Assembly: GCA_051453625.1 (NCBI GenBank)
Contig: JBOZIK010000001.1
Coordinates: forward strand, 213,476,970-213,540,969
Direction of reading: 5' to 3'
Origin: Welwitschia mirabilis
Taxonomy: Eukaryota > Gnetophyta > Gnetopsida > Welwitschiales
Length of the DNA stretch: 64,000 nucleotides
The notes under the pieces are model-generated. The model was not told the DNA's origin. It saw nothing but the letters and a program-made list of their open reading frames with translations, and ran no database searches. Shown piece after piece: positions 36,385 to 48,700 of the stretch. Both the position numbers and the translations under genes were made by a program. The stretch's first letter is position 1. Every line of letters starts with the position of its first letter.

Positions 36385-36816
36385 GATATTTCAAGCAAGT
36401 ATAATTAATTAATTTGGCATAGGGAGAAATATTAAATTTATTATTTTATAATAGAATGATGTTTTCTATTTTTTTATTTTTTAAGAAATTATAAAATTTC
36501 CCTACCATAACTAGATTTACTATTTTTCTTTGGAGAACAATGTCAATGCCCTTCTCTCTATATCCACCAGTGTCTTTAGTCTTATGAGATAGAATTATTT
36601 AAAACTCATGTTCTTATGTTCTTTCGAGGAGTTTATTATGTTACACTTATGCACTCAATCAGATGTAAATCAAGATTTCCTTTAAACTCAATGACAAATG
36701 GAGGAAGTGCAAAATGATATGTTATAATGACATGTGATAGAAATATGGATGACTACATGAAAAACACATGACATGAGATCAATTAGTAGTATTATTAGTA
36801 ATAAGAGGACATCTCA
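36385..36816 (+). repeat. copia-2 5' LTR, left fragment
   Basis: It is collinear with 23385-23840 of the detached copia LTR and continues at 55877. The first 0.7 kb of the LTR is missing on the left. Confidence 0.7.
36812..36816. repeat. Target-site duplication, left (TCTCA)
   Basis: It lies next to the LTR end at 36817 and pairs with ACTCA at 55877-55881 with one mismatch. Removing 36817-55881 leaves the copia LTR collinear with its sister around 23838. Confidence 0.65.
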
Positions 36817-39800
36817 TAAAATGACCAAAAAAATTTCAAAGTTGAAAATTTCATAAACTTGACACTCTGACATCAAAATGTAACACCCACTATTCATTCT
36901 TTTAAACTTACAAGAGTTTATTATTTGGTAAGGAATTAAATCCTCATTAATTCCCTCTATCAAAGGCATTAGTTAAAAACAATTTATATTATTAATAGAA
37001 AATTTAAACTCTGAAATGTTCATCTCAAGAATTTATAACTTCCTTTAATAATGGCTCTCTTTAAGGCGATCCTGTCCTTCATGATACCTTAAATTAGTTT
37101 TTTTAAAAGGGGTTTTTCCTACTAACTGATCATACAACCCTTAATTAATTTCAAGAGGAAATGTAACTTCTTTTTCTTATACATTAGTTTCCTTAGGGAG
37201 GAGGAAAGGCCTCTTGTCCACATTTAAAGAAAAAATTTATCAATGCTACATTAATAAAACATATGAGAGATTCAAGAAAACATTGACTTGTCATGAAATC
37301 TTACCAAGATTTTTCAATAAAATTTTCCAAATACAGTATAATAATAATGCCAAAATTTAGGTTTCATCCAAGAAGGTTCTTAAGAAATTCATAAATTTTC
37401 AATTTGACAACTAATATAATATTACATAAATACATGGCCAAATATTCAAAATTTTTAATAAATTTCATCAGATAATAACTGGAAAATACAACCTCAAATA
37501 AACAAATTTTATTTCAAGATTTTAAGAAGGACAAATAATCATTCCATTAAATCATAAAATTCTAGAGTAGACCTAAAGTACTACAAGTTACATACTTATG
37601 AATAAATAGAGTCTGTCTCTTATCACAATAATGATTAACATATTAATTATTTATGTATTCAGGTAATTAACTCCAATAGCTAAAGAGATACAATAATTCA
37701 GAAGATTTTTCCACCATTATAGATCTAATGATCTTTCATGAACTCATGCCATCTCAGTAATTAAACTCTAGATTTACTACTTGTTACAAAAAGATATGGA
37801 ATCTAAACTATGAAAATATCATAGCCCCAAGTATCTTCCATGGGAGAATAAGTACTTTGACAAGATTCTTTAAGGATTAAGATAGAAAGAAGTAGTTCAA
37901 TACTTACAAAAAATTCAAGACATACATAAATAATGAACTTATGGTTATGAACAAGAATATCAAATATAATATATATAATCTCAATCATTATTAACTTCAC
38001 TGCCTCTTTTGGTGATTTACAAAGCCTAGTGCCTCATTTGGAGATTTGTGGTTCTCANNNNNNNNNNNNNNNNNNNNNNNNNNNNNNNNNNNNNNNNNNN
38101 NNNNNNNNNNNNNNNNNNNNNNNNNNNNNNNNNNNNNNNNNNNNNNNNNNNNNNNNNNNNNNNNNNNNNNNNNNNNNNNNNNNNNNNNNNNNNNNNNNNN
38201 NNNNNNNNNNNNNNNNNNNNNNNNNNNNNNNNNNNNNNNNNNNNNNNNNNNNNNNNNNNNNNNNNNNNNNNNNNNNNNNNNNNNNNNNNNNNNNNNNNNN
38301 NNNNNNNNNNNNNNNNNNNNNNNNNNNNNNNNNNNNNNNNNNNNNNNNNNNNNNNNNNNNNNNNNNNNNNNNNNNNNNNNNNNNNNNNNNNNNNNNNNNN
38401 NNNNNNNNNNNNNNNNNNNNNNNNNNNNNNNNNNNNNNNNNNNNNNNNNNNNNNNNNNNNNNNNNNNNNNNNNNNNNNNNNNNNNNNNNNNNNNNNNNNN
38501 NNNNNNNNNNNNNNNNNNNNAATCATTATTAACTTCACTGCCTCTTTTGGTGATTTACAAAGCCTAGTGCCTCATTTGGAGATTTGTGGTTCTCATATAA
38601 TATTTAAGTTTACTACATCATTAGGTGATTTGTGAAGCGCACTATCTCATTTGGCGATCTATGATACTCATAATAATATATATATATATATATAAAATCT
38701 CAATCATCATTAAATTCACTGACTCATTCGGCGATCTATAAAGACCACTGCCTCATTTAGCGATTTGTAATAACATTTATATCCCCACTACCTAATTCAA
38801 TGATCTATGGGATTCTCTCTTCACTGCCTCATTCATCGATCTGTGAAGTCCACTACCTCATTTGGCAATCTATGGAAAATATATAATCATAAGTTCAAGA
38901 AGATGATATCATAAATCTAAGATAAGACTAACCATGACATAATACCTTAACAAGACTTCAAAAGCATATTACAAGATGAATATGATGGATTTAATCATGA
39001 TTTTTCATCTCATACAAGAAGATAAATTCAAGATATCAAGGAAAGATATATGAAGATAAAATATGCTTCAAAACAGAGTTTCTCTTATTCAAGTAGTATA
39101 ACCAAATTACACGAAATACATATGCATCGATCTCAATAAACAAATGAATATGATAAGATCATAAAGAACATAGAAGAAAATAAAACCATGCATAAACATG
39201 ATGATTTCAATACAAATTGCATTAAAAAAGGACCAACAAGGAATCACAAAGTAAAGAACCTACTATTTTTAAAATGAACTCAAGACCTTTACAAGTCTTC
39301 AAGGCTTTTCTAAGCTTCAAGACTCAATAGCAAAAGGTTCTTCAAAAAAGAAAGTGAGAAAAAAGGAGGAGGAGAGTCCTATTTATAATTAAGGTTTGGT
39401 GGAATGTGAAGAGTTATAAGAATATGAGGATAAAGTGAAAGTTGGCGAAGATTCTATGCATGTAAAGACAAAAAATCATGAATGAGGGTGGTTATATGAT
39501 GGGGATTTCTGTCACCTTACCTAGCCACAGGGAAAATAATAAATAATAGTTAAGCTTATATAATTAACAATAATGAGACATTAGCAATAATCAAAACATT
39601 CCATAACATGATAATAGTTTTGATAATAAAAAATAATAACTCTCCAATATGCATTCAATTCAGCATAACTGCATAAGTAAATAAAAGAAATCATTTCCAT
39701 CACAAGAGCATATAAAATTTAAGCACAAACATTTAATCAAAATATATTCATATTACAATTCAATAAGAATTCATTTCAAGTATATATCATTTACAACAAT

Positions 39801-39893
39801 TAGGGGTTTCAAGTAACTCAATATTTTCCAAATATTTCATTATACATAAAAACTTACAAACTTTATAAGAATAGTAGAAATATGGACATGACA
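36817..39893 (-). repeat. Chromovirus-like LTR 3 (outer, 3' LTR of X)
   Basis: It starts TAAAATGACC (LTR1 has TGAAATGACT, so the TG is mutated) and ends GGACATGACA next to the polypurine tract of X. It is about 3.1 kb including a 463-base N run at 38058-38520. It contains a cluster of a 26-29-base motif and a minus-strand TATAAATAG at 39379-39387. Confidence 0.75.
37998..38876 (-). repeat. Interspersed 26-29-base motif array in the LTR
   Basis: At least ten copies of a motif close to CACTGCCTCATTTGGCGATC followed by TATGAAG are scattered at irregular spacing, partly in directly adjacent pairs. The homologous LTRs carry the same cluster at 46008-46910 and 55128-55330. The N run 38058-38520 is flanked by an exact 75-base duplication of two motif copies (37983-38057 and 38521-38595). 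Confidence 0.75.
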
Positions 39894-39907
39894 TTTCTCA
39901 TCTACTT
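39894..39907 (-). other. Polypurine tract of element X
   Basis: The minus strand reads AAGTAGATGAGAAA directly before the LTR start TGTCATGTCC. The same place in Y reads AAGGAGGTGAGAAA. Confidence 0.7.
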
Positions 39908-40340
39908 AAGAAGTTTTGTTCTTGAAACTTACTAAAAGATTAGGTTTTCATTGATTAACATCTTCTTTTATCTTCTAAGTCGCTACTTTTACAGATTGGT
40001 TAAATCATGTTAATCTTGAAAATATTCTTCATGATATGTATTAAAATTTGGCTTTATAAACATATATACCTTCACAATCTTCCTAAGGATTAATTTGTAC
40101 TTCAAACTATGGTTGATATCTTTATACATACATGGATCATGTAATCTTACTAAACACTTCAAAGTAAATTATAAATTCATACTTCATCTTCTTCATTTAA
40201 CAAAATCACTATGTTGGAAGTTCTTCTTAATTACTTCATGTTGAAAGTAGTTAGTACAGACTAGCCTTTAGCTTTACATCATTGTTCTTTAATAGACAAA
40301 TCCACATATCTTAGTCAAGGCCATTGATATCATCAATAAA
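39908..40340 (-). pseudogene. Chromodomain and integrase C-terminus remnant, element X
   Basis: At 39938-40009 the minus strand reads NQSVKVAT, a stop in place of Trp, KIKEDVNQ. This is the counterpart of the clearer NQSVEETTWKMK of element Y. Near 40090-40160 DPCMYKDINHSLKYKLILRK matches its Y counterpart and resembles the DPSHVLxYEPxxLRED segment between integrase and chromodomain. The frame is broken. It would have been the C-terminus of the Pol polyprotein, involved in targeting integration to marked chromatin. Confidence 0.55.
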
Positions 40341-43300
40341 AAGATTGATAAAACTGATCCTTAAGTTAAGTGTTACATATTCACCTTCATCACAATGTTA
40401 AACTTCATGGAATATTGACTTCAAAAATTTAGATAAAATCTTATGTTAGTTATGAGCTTATAATTATTTTCATTTTATAAGATTATAATAAAAGTTGTGA
40501 ATAGCCTATCTTCATAAGAGGTTGGGTAAGGATTACATAATTGATTTTGCAATGAATTCAAAAGACCATAGTTGAATATACATGTAAATGATTGAAAACC
40601 TTTCCATTTCATAAGTCAAAATTGTCTCAATGACCTCCTTACATTGATAAAAGCATAATGTGCTTAAATCATTAAGTTTAAAACTACAACTCAAATTTGC
40701 AACACAATAATCTCTTACTCTAATTTATGACACACACTTCTAAAGTTGTTATGTAGGAATTCCTTAAGCTTACCTTTCATAATTGTATATCTCTTTCACA
40801 CTACATTCCTTTATTATGCACTTCTTCTTTCAAAGCTTTCTTGTCACTTCTCCATGTATAATCTAGTTTAATTCCCACTTTAATAGCTTACATGTATAGT
40901 ATAACAACTTAAGGCATAATAAGTGAAGAATTAAATTTGTGAATTAAGTTCATTTATTTCTTTAGGATGCTAATAAGAATTATATTATATAGGCCAAAGG
41001 TAACTAAGAAGGAGAACTCGATTAATATTGATGGTGAACTTCATTGATTATGATATATAGATTGCTAAGATAAGTTAAAAGCTAATAAGCCTAATCACAT
41101 AAACTACTATTTTGATTGATGATCAACACATACATTTGTATATATTTCTATAAAGTGCAATCTATCTTATTTGTGTACTTTCATAAACATAGTAAATCCT
41201 TATCTCTGAAATAAGGTATTATATAATAACATACTAATATGTGAGCATAAAAAGGTATGCATATAGTATTTTTCTAGTAAAGATTGAATAAGAGACTGCC
41301 AAAGACACATGCAAGATCAATTTTCTAAAGACATTACAATTTCAGCTGGGAAAGAAATTTCAATAGAGAATGAATTTAAATCTACTTGTTTGTTGGATTT
41401 TCATAAGAAATTTGATTGTTCTCTTAAGGAAATACCATAATTAAACTTAAATATTTATGATACCTAAATTACCATATTTGAAATCAAAAATATAATAAGT
41501 GAAGAAAAATCTAACACCAAGAAGTGACATGTTTCCAATAACTTAAAATAAAACACTCCAATTTCTAATGAGTATTAGCAATGAAATTTAAGAAGTAAGA
41601 AGACAAAAAGGATTTGGATACAATATATAGATAATACTAATGTTTCTTAAAGTCAATTAAAATGTTCATATTTATTTAAAAATTACCAAGAAAATCATGA
41701 TGACAAGCAAGAAACATTATGTAGTTTAATAAACCTTACTGTAAAATTCTATAATGTAATAACATGTTAAAGGAATTAGTTGTAGATTGAAACAAAGATA
41801 CATGGGCTATGCAAAGCATAAAAAGGAAGGTTGAAAATTAGAAAGGCCATTTGGATGTCCTTCAAAAGCTTTCAGTTGGATTTGTCATATGACTATGGAA
41901 TCCATGCCTAGAATTTGAAAATCTTTGCTTAATGTATATAGAATTTGTAAGCACATTGATTTAGAAAATTATATTTATTGTCTTAAGTCTATGATAAATC
42001 TGGAATGTGGGATCATGCTTTGTTACAGAAAGCCATTTAATAAAGAGATTAATTTTTGGTAAACTCCTCTTATTTAATTCTTGCTTCATTTTCATTAAAG
42101 ATAGAATCCTCCTTATTTTTAATGTCTTGCGTTTGAGTTCATACTCTTATCTCATGTATCATGTTGATTACTGCATCAACACAATAGTAAATACATCTCC
42201 AAAAATCATGTGATGGTGGTGATTATATCAAGTGCCAAGTCATACAGAGAAAACTCCTTTCTTAGAGACAAGTAAAGATGCATATTGCAAATGATTTTTA
42301 ACTACAATGCGATTAGAGGAGTAATGACAATTATGTAAGCACTGTTGGCCCATACATAGGTAGTAAGTTTCAATGATTCTTCTCGAGTTTCTGTTCTGGT
42401 TGAACATCACAATTCTTCAAACAATGATTTCAAGTTGAAACTTTTGTAGATTTAATAGTCTAGTTGGTGAGATTTAAAATTATTTATTTATTTATTTATT
42501 TTTTAAATACTTATATAAGAGAAAGGTAAGTTAGTTTTACAGTCTTGCACGTTGGTATACTTAAGTAAGATATTTTATTTGTAATTTCTATTTTTTTATT
42601 AATAGAAGGAAGATCTACATCGTCAACTTTCTCGCTCTGTGTAAGATTTTAGCAACCCAGACTCCATAACAGGGATATCCTTGTGGACTTCATCTGTGTG
42701 TTAATAAAAGTGCCATTTCTGAGTGCTTATCTAAACTTCATCATCATTAACTGCACCTGATCTAGCTCCACTTTCAACAAAAATGCTGCCATATTCCCAT
42801 CACACATCCAATTTATTTGACTTAAAACCCACATTCCTGAAGTATTCTCTTAACAAAACCCATGATAATAGATTTAGTGGGGGTTAACCCACAGACGCAT
42901 TCTAGTAATTTAATCTAGAAACCAATTTTTTCTAATTACAAGTTACAATGACTAATAATGCAAATAATGTTGAGTATAGAAACAATAGAGCAGCAAACGA
43001 GGATGAAATAGTAAAATGGGAAAATCACAATTTCTCATTTCTTCTTGTATTATTTTCAATATGTGATAAAACCATAAATTTCTTAAATTATGCAAGAATT
43101 GTATCCAACTGATGGTGCTCATCATTATTTTAAAGAAATAAAACCTCTCAAATCTTAAGTTTAGATTAAAACAATATTATTTTTCTTGATAATTTTTAAT
43201 AATCTATTTTTTAAATACTCTACATTCTCCTAAAACCTATAAAATTCAGTTATTAATTTATACAAAATCATTTCATTCCTACAAAGTAAAGCATTATTTC

Positions 43301-44820
43301 AATGTTGTTCTTTATTCGAATAAGAGAACAAAAAGGTCATAGAACCTTATGAGAAGTGTATGAATAAGTTAAGCTAACAACAAGTTGACTGCAAGAGCAA
43401 AACAACACCAGGAAAATGAGATTAGCAAGGTGCACCTATGAATAACTGTAAAGATAAAAAAATAATGTAAGGAAAGAATTAGGGAAAAGGTATCAAGAAA
43501 AAGACAAACTTTATATGAAATGAAAAAGAGCAAAATAGAGGAAACTCCCATAATAATACTTGCAACTACAACAATGGGGATTATCTGAAGGCTAAAAATG
43601 CTAAAAACCCTTTGGATCCTTCTACTTATCCTCTACCTTAACTTTCACTCATTCCTATCATTTTCCTTGTTATTTTTCTATCCTAAAACTCTAAATGCTA
43701 ATGTTTCTAATCAATACCAAACTCTTAGTAAGAAGCTCACTACTCTTGTAGATAGGCATATCATTAAATCTTAGAAAGCTTCATGATCAATGTTTTTGAA
43801 TCTCTTTAATTCCTTCCTTATCAATATGTAGGTCCCTCCTCTGAATGCATTTAGTCTCTTTCTCTCAAGTTCCCTTGAGCATAATGCCCCTTTTAGTTAT
43901 GAATAAAGATAAGAATGATGCTGGATTATTTCTCATAACTCCCTTTATGGCATTCATCTTATTATAAATAAGGTGCTATAGTTTATGATTGTTGCCTATC
44001 ATCAGTGACTGAAACAACTAAGCTAGCTATAAGTTATACGTTACATAAGATAGTTTTATAAGACTCTAGAATTAAATTGGCATTAAGGTGGACATTTTCA
44101 AGATAAGGTTTATCACTACCTCCTTTCCCAATGCTCTCTTTCCCTTCATGGTGTTAAATTCCTAGAACTATGTCGTGGTGTCTTTGTCTCCATAATGAAC
44201 TCTTACTAAATCTAATTTAATTTCCTTACACTTCAATGGATAAATAAAAGGTTGTTTGTTTTGTTCTTTAACATCTTCCAATACTAATGTAATAGTTAGA
44301 AAAGAATGAAAATAAATGGCACATTGGGAGTTTGATTGTCCTTGCTGCCCTAGTAAAGGCATGGTGCTAGAAGAAACACATCGGGTTTTGATTACACTCA
44401 CTTTTCCCCACTAAATTATTATTATTATGATGAAGATGGCTATATAAGACCCTTAATAATATATTCTTTTCACTTTATAACATACACACACATGCACACA
44501 TACACATATATATATTAAAGGGTTAGAATGCTATCCTTTGTTTTTAAAACATTATATATATATATATATATTCTTTTAATACTAATAGTAAAGAACAATT
44601 AGTAAGCCCACTAAAATCACATTTCTTATTAAAACAATAATCTATTTAGCAATAACACTCTCTTAATTAGTTGGACTTTATTGGATATCTAGAAAAACAT
44701 GAACAAGTTAATTGAGATCCTTGATGCTAAACTCATGTTCAAAGAAAATTAAAACCTAGGCTTTCATATTATGTGTATACTTCTCTTCACAATAACTATG
44801 CCTGGTGAAATCGTAACCTA
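40341..44820 (-). repeat. Element X internal region, unassigned
   Basis: About 4.5 kb that, by position, should hold gag, protease, RT, RNase H and integrase. I could not recognise any catalytic motif of these. It is collinear along its length with the Y internal region, so both share one ancestor. Either the coding part decayed beyond visual recognition or the ancestor was already non-autonomous. Confidence 0.5.
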
Positions 44821-44834
44821 TGTTGTAATACCAA
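44821..44834 (-). other. Primer-binding site of X, tRNA-Met type (decayed)
   Basis: The minus strand reads TTGGTATTACAACA. The Y site at the homologous place reads TTGGTATCAGAGCC, which matches the plant initiator tRNA-Met PBS. Confidence 0.65.
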
Positions 44835-44835
44835 A

Positions 44836-47800
44836 TAAAATGACAAAAAAAATTTGTAGTTGAAAATCTCATAAACTTGACACCCTGATACCAAAATGTA
44901 ACACCCACTATTGATTCTTTTAAACCTATAAATGTTTCTTATTTAGTAAGGAACTAAATCCTCATTATTTCCCTCTATCAAAGGCATTAATTAAAAACTA
45001 TCTATATTATTGATCAAAATTTAAACTCTGTAATGTCCATCTTAAGAACTTGTAACTTCCTTTAATAATGACTCTCTTTAAGATTCTCCTCTCCTCCATG
45101 ATATTTTAAATTAGTTTTTTTTAAGGGTTTTTTTTACTAACTAATCATACAACCCTTAATTAATTTCAAAAGAAAAGATAACTTCTTTTTCTTATGCCTT
45201 AATTTCCTTAGGAAGAAGGGAAGGCCTCTTGTTCATATCTAAAAGAAAAATTTATCAAAGATAGTTTAACAAAACATCTGAGATATTTAAGAAAACATCG
45301 AATTATCATGAAATCTTACCAAGATTTTCCAATAAAATTTTCCAAATATAGTATAATAATAATGCACAAATTTAGGTTTAACATAAGAATGTTCTCAAGG
45401 TATCCACAAATTTTTAATTTGATAATCAATATAATATTACATAAATACATGGTCAAATATTCAAGATTTTTAATAAATTTCATCTGATAGCATCTGGAAA
45501 ATATGACCTTGAATAAACAAATTTTATTTTAAGATTTCAAAAAGGAAAAATCATGATTCCATTAAATCATAAAATTCTAGAGTAAACCTGAAGTACTACA
45601 AGCCACAAACTTATGAATAAATAGAGTCTGTCTCTCATCACAATAATGATTAACATATTGATTATTCATGTATTCAGGTAATTAACTTCAATAGCTAAAG
45701 AGATACAATAATTCAAAAGATTTTTCCACCATTATAAATCTAATAATCTTTCATGAACTCATGCCATCTCAACAATTAAACTCTATATTTACCACCTATT
45801 ACAAAATGGTATGGGATGAGAACTATGAAAATCGCATGGCCCCTAGTATGTCTTAGGAAAGAATTGGTACTCTGATAAGATTCTTTAAGGATTAAGATAG
45901 AAAGGAATAGTTCAAGACTTACAATAAATCCAAGATATACACAGATAATGAACTTATGGTTATGAATGAGAATATCAAATATAATATATAATCTCAAGCA
46001 TCATTAACTTCATTGCCTCNNNNNNNNNNNNNNNNNNNNNNNNNNNNNNNNNNNNNNNNNNNNNNNNNNNNNNNNNNNNNNNNNNNNNNNNNNNNNNNNN
46101 NNNNNNNNNNNNNNNNNNNNNNNNNNNNNNNNNNNNNNNNNNNNNNNNNNNNNNNNNNNNNNNNNNNNNNNNNNNNNNNNNNNNNNNNNNNNNNNNNNNN
46201 NNNNNNNNNNNNNNNNNNNNNNNNNNNNNNNNNNNNNNNNNNNNNNNNNNNNNNNNNNNNNNNNNNNNNNNNNNNNNNNNNNNNNNNNNNNNNNNNNNNN
46301 NNNNNNNNNNNNNNNNNNNNNNNNNNNNNNNNNNNNNNNNNNNNNNNNNNNNNNNNNNNNNNNNNNNNNNNNNNNNNNNNNNNNNNNNNNNNNNNNNNNN
46401 NNNNNNNNNNNNNNNNNNNNNNNNNNNNNNNNNNNNNNNNNNNNNNNNNNNNNNNNNNNNNNNNNNNNNNNNNNNNNNNNNNNNNNNNNNNNNNNNNNNN
46501 NNNNNNNNNNNNNNNNNNNNNNNNNNNNNNNNNNNNNNNNNNNNNNNNNNNNNNNNNNNNNNNNNNNNNNNAATATTTAACGTCACTACCTCATTTGGTG
46601 ATCTATGAAGTTTACTTCCTTATTCGACGATTTTTGGTACTCATAATAATATATATATAAAATGTCAATTATCATTAACTTCACTACCTTATTTGGAAAT
46701 CTATGAAGCCTATTACCTCATTCAGCAAATTGTGGTAATATATATATCCCCACTACCTCATTTGGTGATCTATGGGATTCTCTCTTCACTACCTCATTTG
46801 ATGATCTATGAAGTCCAATGCTTTATTCGGTGATCTATGGAATTCTCTCTTCACTACCTCATTTGGTGATCTGTGAAGTCCACTTCCTCATTTAGTAATC
46901 TATGGAAAATCAATATTCATAAGTCTAACAAGATGATATCATAAAGCTAAGAGAAGACTGACCATGACATAACACCTCAACAAGACTTCTAGATTAGATT
47001 ACAAAATTAATGTGATGGATTTAATCATAATTTTTCATCTCATACAAGAAGATAACTTCAATATATCAAGCAAATATACATGAAGATAAAATATGCTTCA
47101 ACATGGAGCTTGTCTTATTTAAGTAGCATAACCAACTTACAGGAAATACATATGCATCGATCTCAATAAACAAATGAATATGAGAGGATTATCAAGAACA
47201 TGTAAGAAAATAAAACCATACACAACCATGGCAATTTCAATATAAATTATATAAAAAAAGGATCAACAAGAAAGCATAAATTAAAGAACCATACTAATTT
47301 TTAAAAAGAACTCAAGAACTTTGCAATTCTTCAAGTCTTTTCCAGGCTTCAAGACTCAGTAGCAAAAGGTTCTTTAAAAATAAAAGTCAGGGAAAAGGAT
47401 GAGGAGAGTCCAATTTATAATTAAGTTTTAGTGGAATGTGAAGAGTCGCAAGAATATGAGGAAAAAGTGAAAGTTTGTGAAGACTATATGCATGTAAAGA
47501 CAAAACATCATGAATGAGGGCAGTTATATGATGGGGATTTTTGTCACCTTGCCTGGCCACCGGGAAAACAATAAATAATAATTAAACTTACATAATTAAT
47601 AATAATGAAACATTAGCAATAATTAAAACATTCTATAACCTGATAGCAGTTTCGGTAATAAAAAATAATAACTCTCCAATATGCATTTAATTTAGNNNNN
47701 NNNNNNNNNNNNNNNNNNNNNNNNNNNNNNNNNNNNNNNNNNNNNNNNNNNNNNNNNNNNNNNNNNNNNNNNNNNNNNNNNNNNNNNNNNNNNNNNNNNN

Positions 47801-48384
47801 NNNNNNNNNNNNNNNNNNNNNNNNNNNNNNNNNNNNNNNNNNNNNNNNNNNNNNNNNNNNNNNNNNNNNNNNNNNNNNNNNNNNNNNNNNNNNNNNNNNN
47901 NNNNNNNNNNNNNNNNNNNNNNNNNNNNNNNNNNNNNNNNNNNNNNNNNNNNNNNNNNNNNNNNNNNNNNNNNNNNNNNNNNNNNNNNNNNNNNNNNNNN
48001 NNNNNNNNNNNNNNNNNNNNNNNNNNNNNNNNNNNNNNNNNNNNNNNNNNNNNNNNNNNNNNNNNNNNNNNNNNNNNNNNNNNNNNNNNNNNNNNNNNNN
48101 NNNNNNNNNNNNNNNNNNNNNNNNNNNNNNNNNNNNNNNNNNNNNNNNNNNNNNNNNNNNNNNNNNNNNNNNNNNNNNNNNNNNNNNNNNNNNNNNNNNN
48201 NNNNNNNNNNNNNNNNNNNNNNNNNNNNNNNNNNNNNNNNNNNNNNNNNNNNNNNNNNNNNNNNNNNNNNNNNNNNNNNNNNNNNNNNNNNNNNNNNNNN
48301 NNNNNNNNNNNNNNNNNNNNNNNNNNNNNNNNNNNNNNNNNNNNNNNNNNNNTTTATAAGAAAAGTCAAAATGTGGACGTGACA
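44836..48384 (-). repeat. Chromovirus-like LTR 2 (shared by X and Y)
   Basis: It starts TAAAATGAC next to the X PBS and ends GGACGTGACA next to the Y polypurine tract, so it is 5' LTR of X and 3' LTR of Y. N runs at 46020-46571 and 47696-48352 remove about 1.2 kb of the 3.5 kb. The motif array recurs around 46008-46910. Confidence 0.75.
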
Positions 48385-48398
48385 TTTCTCACCTCCTT
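48385..48398 (-). other. Polypurine tract of element Y
   Basis: The minus strand reads AAGGAGGTGAGAAA, then TGTCACGTCC begins the LTR. Just upstream the frame reads FKNENS, a form of the FGDEIxLRGGE ending of Tekay/Del polyproteins. Confidence 0.75.
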
Positions 48399-48700
48399 AA
48401 GAATTTTCATTCTTGAAAACTTTCTAAAAATCAGGTCTCCATTGATTAACATCTACTTTCATCTTCCAAGTTGTTTCTTCTACAGATTGGTTAAATCATG
48501 TTAATCTTGAAAATATTCTTCATGATATGTATTAAAAGTTGGCTTTATAAACATACAGATCTTCACCATCTTCCTAAGGATTAATTTGTACTTCAAAATA
48601 TGATTGGTGTTTTTATACATACATGGATCATGCAATCTTACTAAGCACTTCATAGTAAATTATAAATTTATACTCCATCTCATTCATTTGACAAACTTAC
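48399..48700 (-). pseudogene. Chromodomain and integrase C-terminus remnant, element Y
   Basis: At 48427-48498 the minus strand reads NQSVEETTWKMKVDVNQW. This matches the chromodomain pattern RNxSVEEATWExExxM known from plant chromoviruses. Upstream, near 48556-48660, MYKNTNHILKYKLILRK matches the DPSHVLxYEPxxLRED stretch. The frame contains a few stops and at least one shift. This supports a chromovirus origin for the array. Confidence 0.65.

Noticed and set aside
42007-42213. A 68-codon plus-strand frame conserved at 42007-42213 and 50532-50738
   Set aside because: It begins with GTG, lies on the strand opposite to the element, and is simply part of two homologous internal regions. Two copies alone do not show selection.
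44168-44401. A 77-codon minus-strand frame near the X PBS with a partial counterpart in Y
   Set aside because: It starts with GTG and the Y copy is interrupted. No domain is recognisable, and it may be a chance open stretch within the leader.
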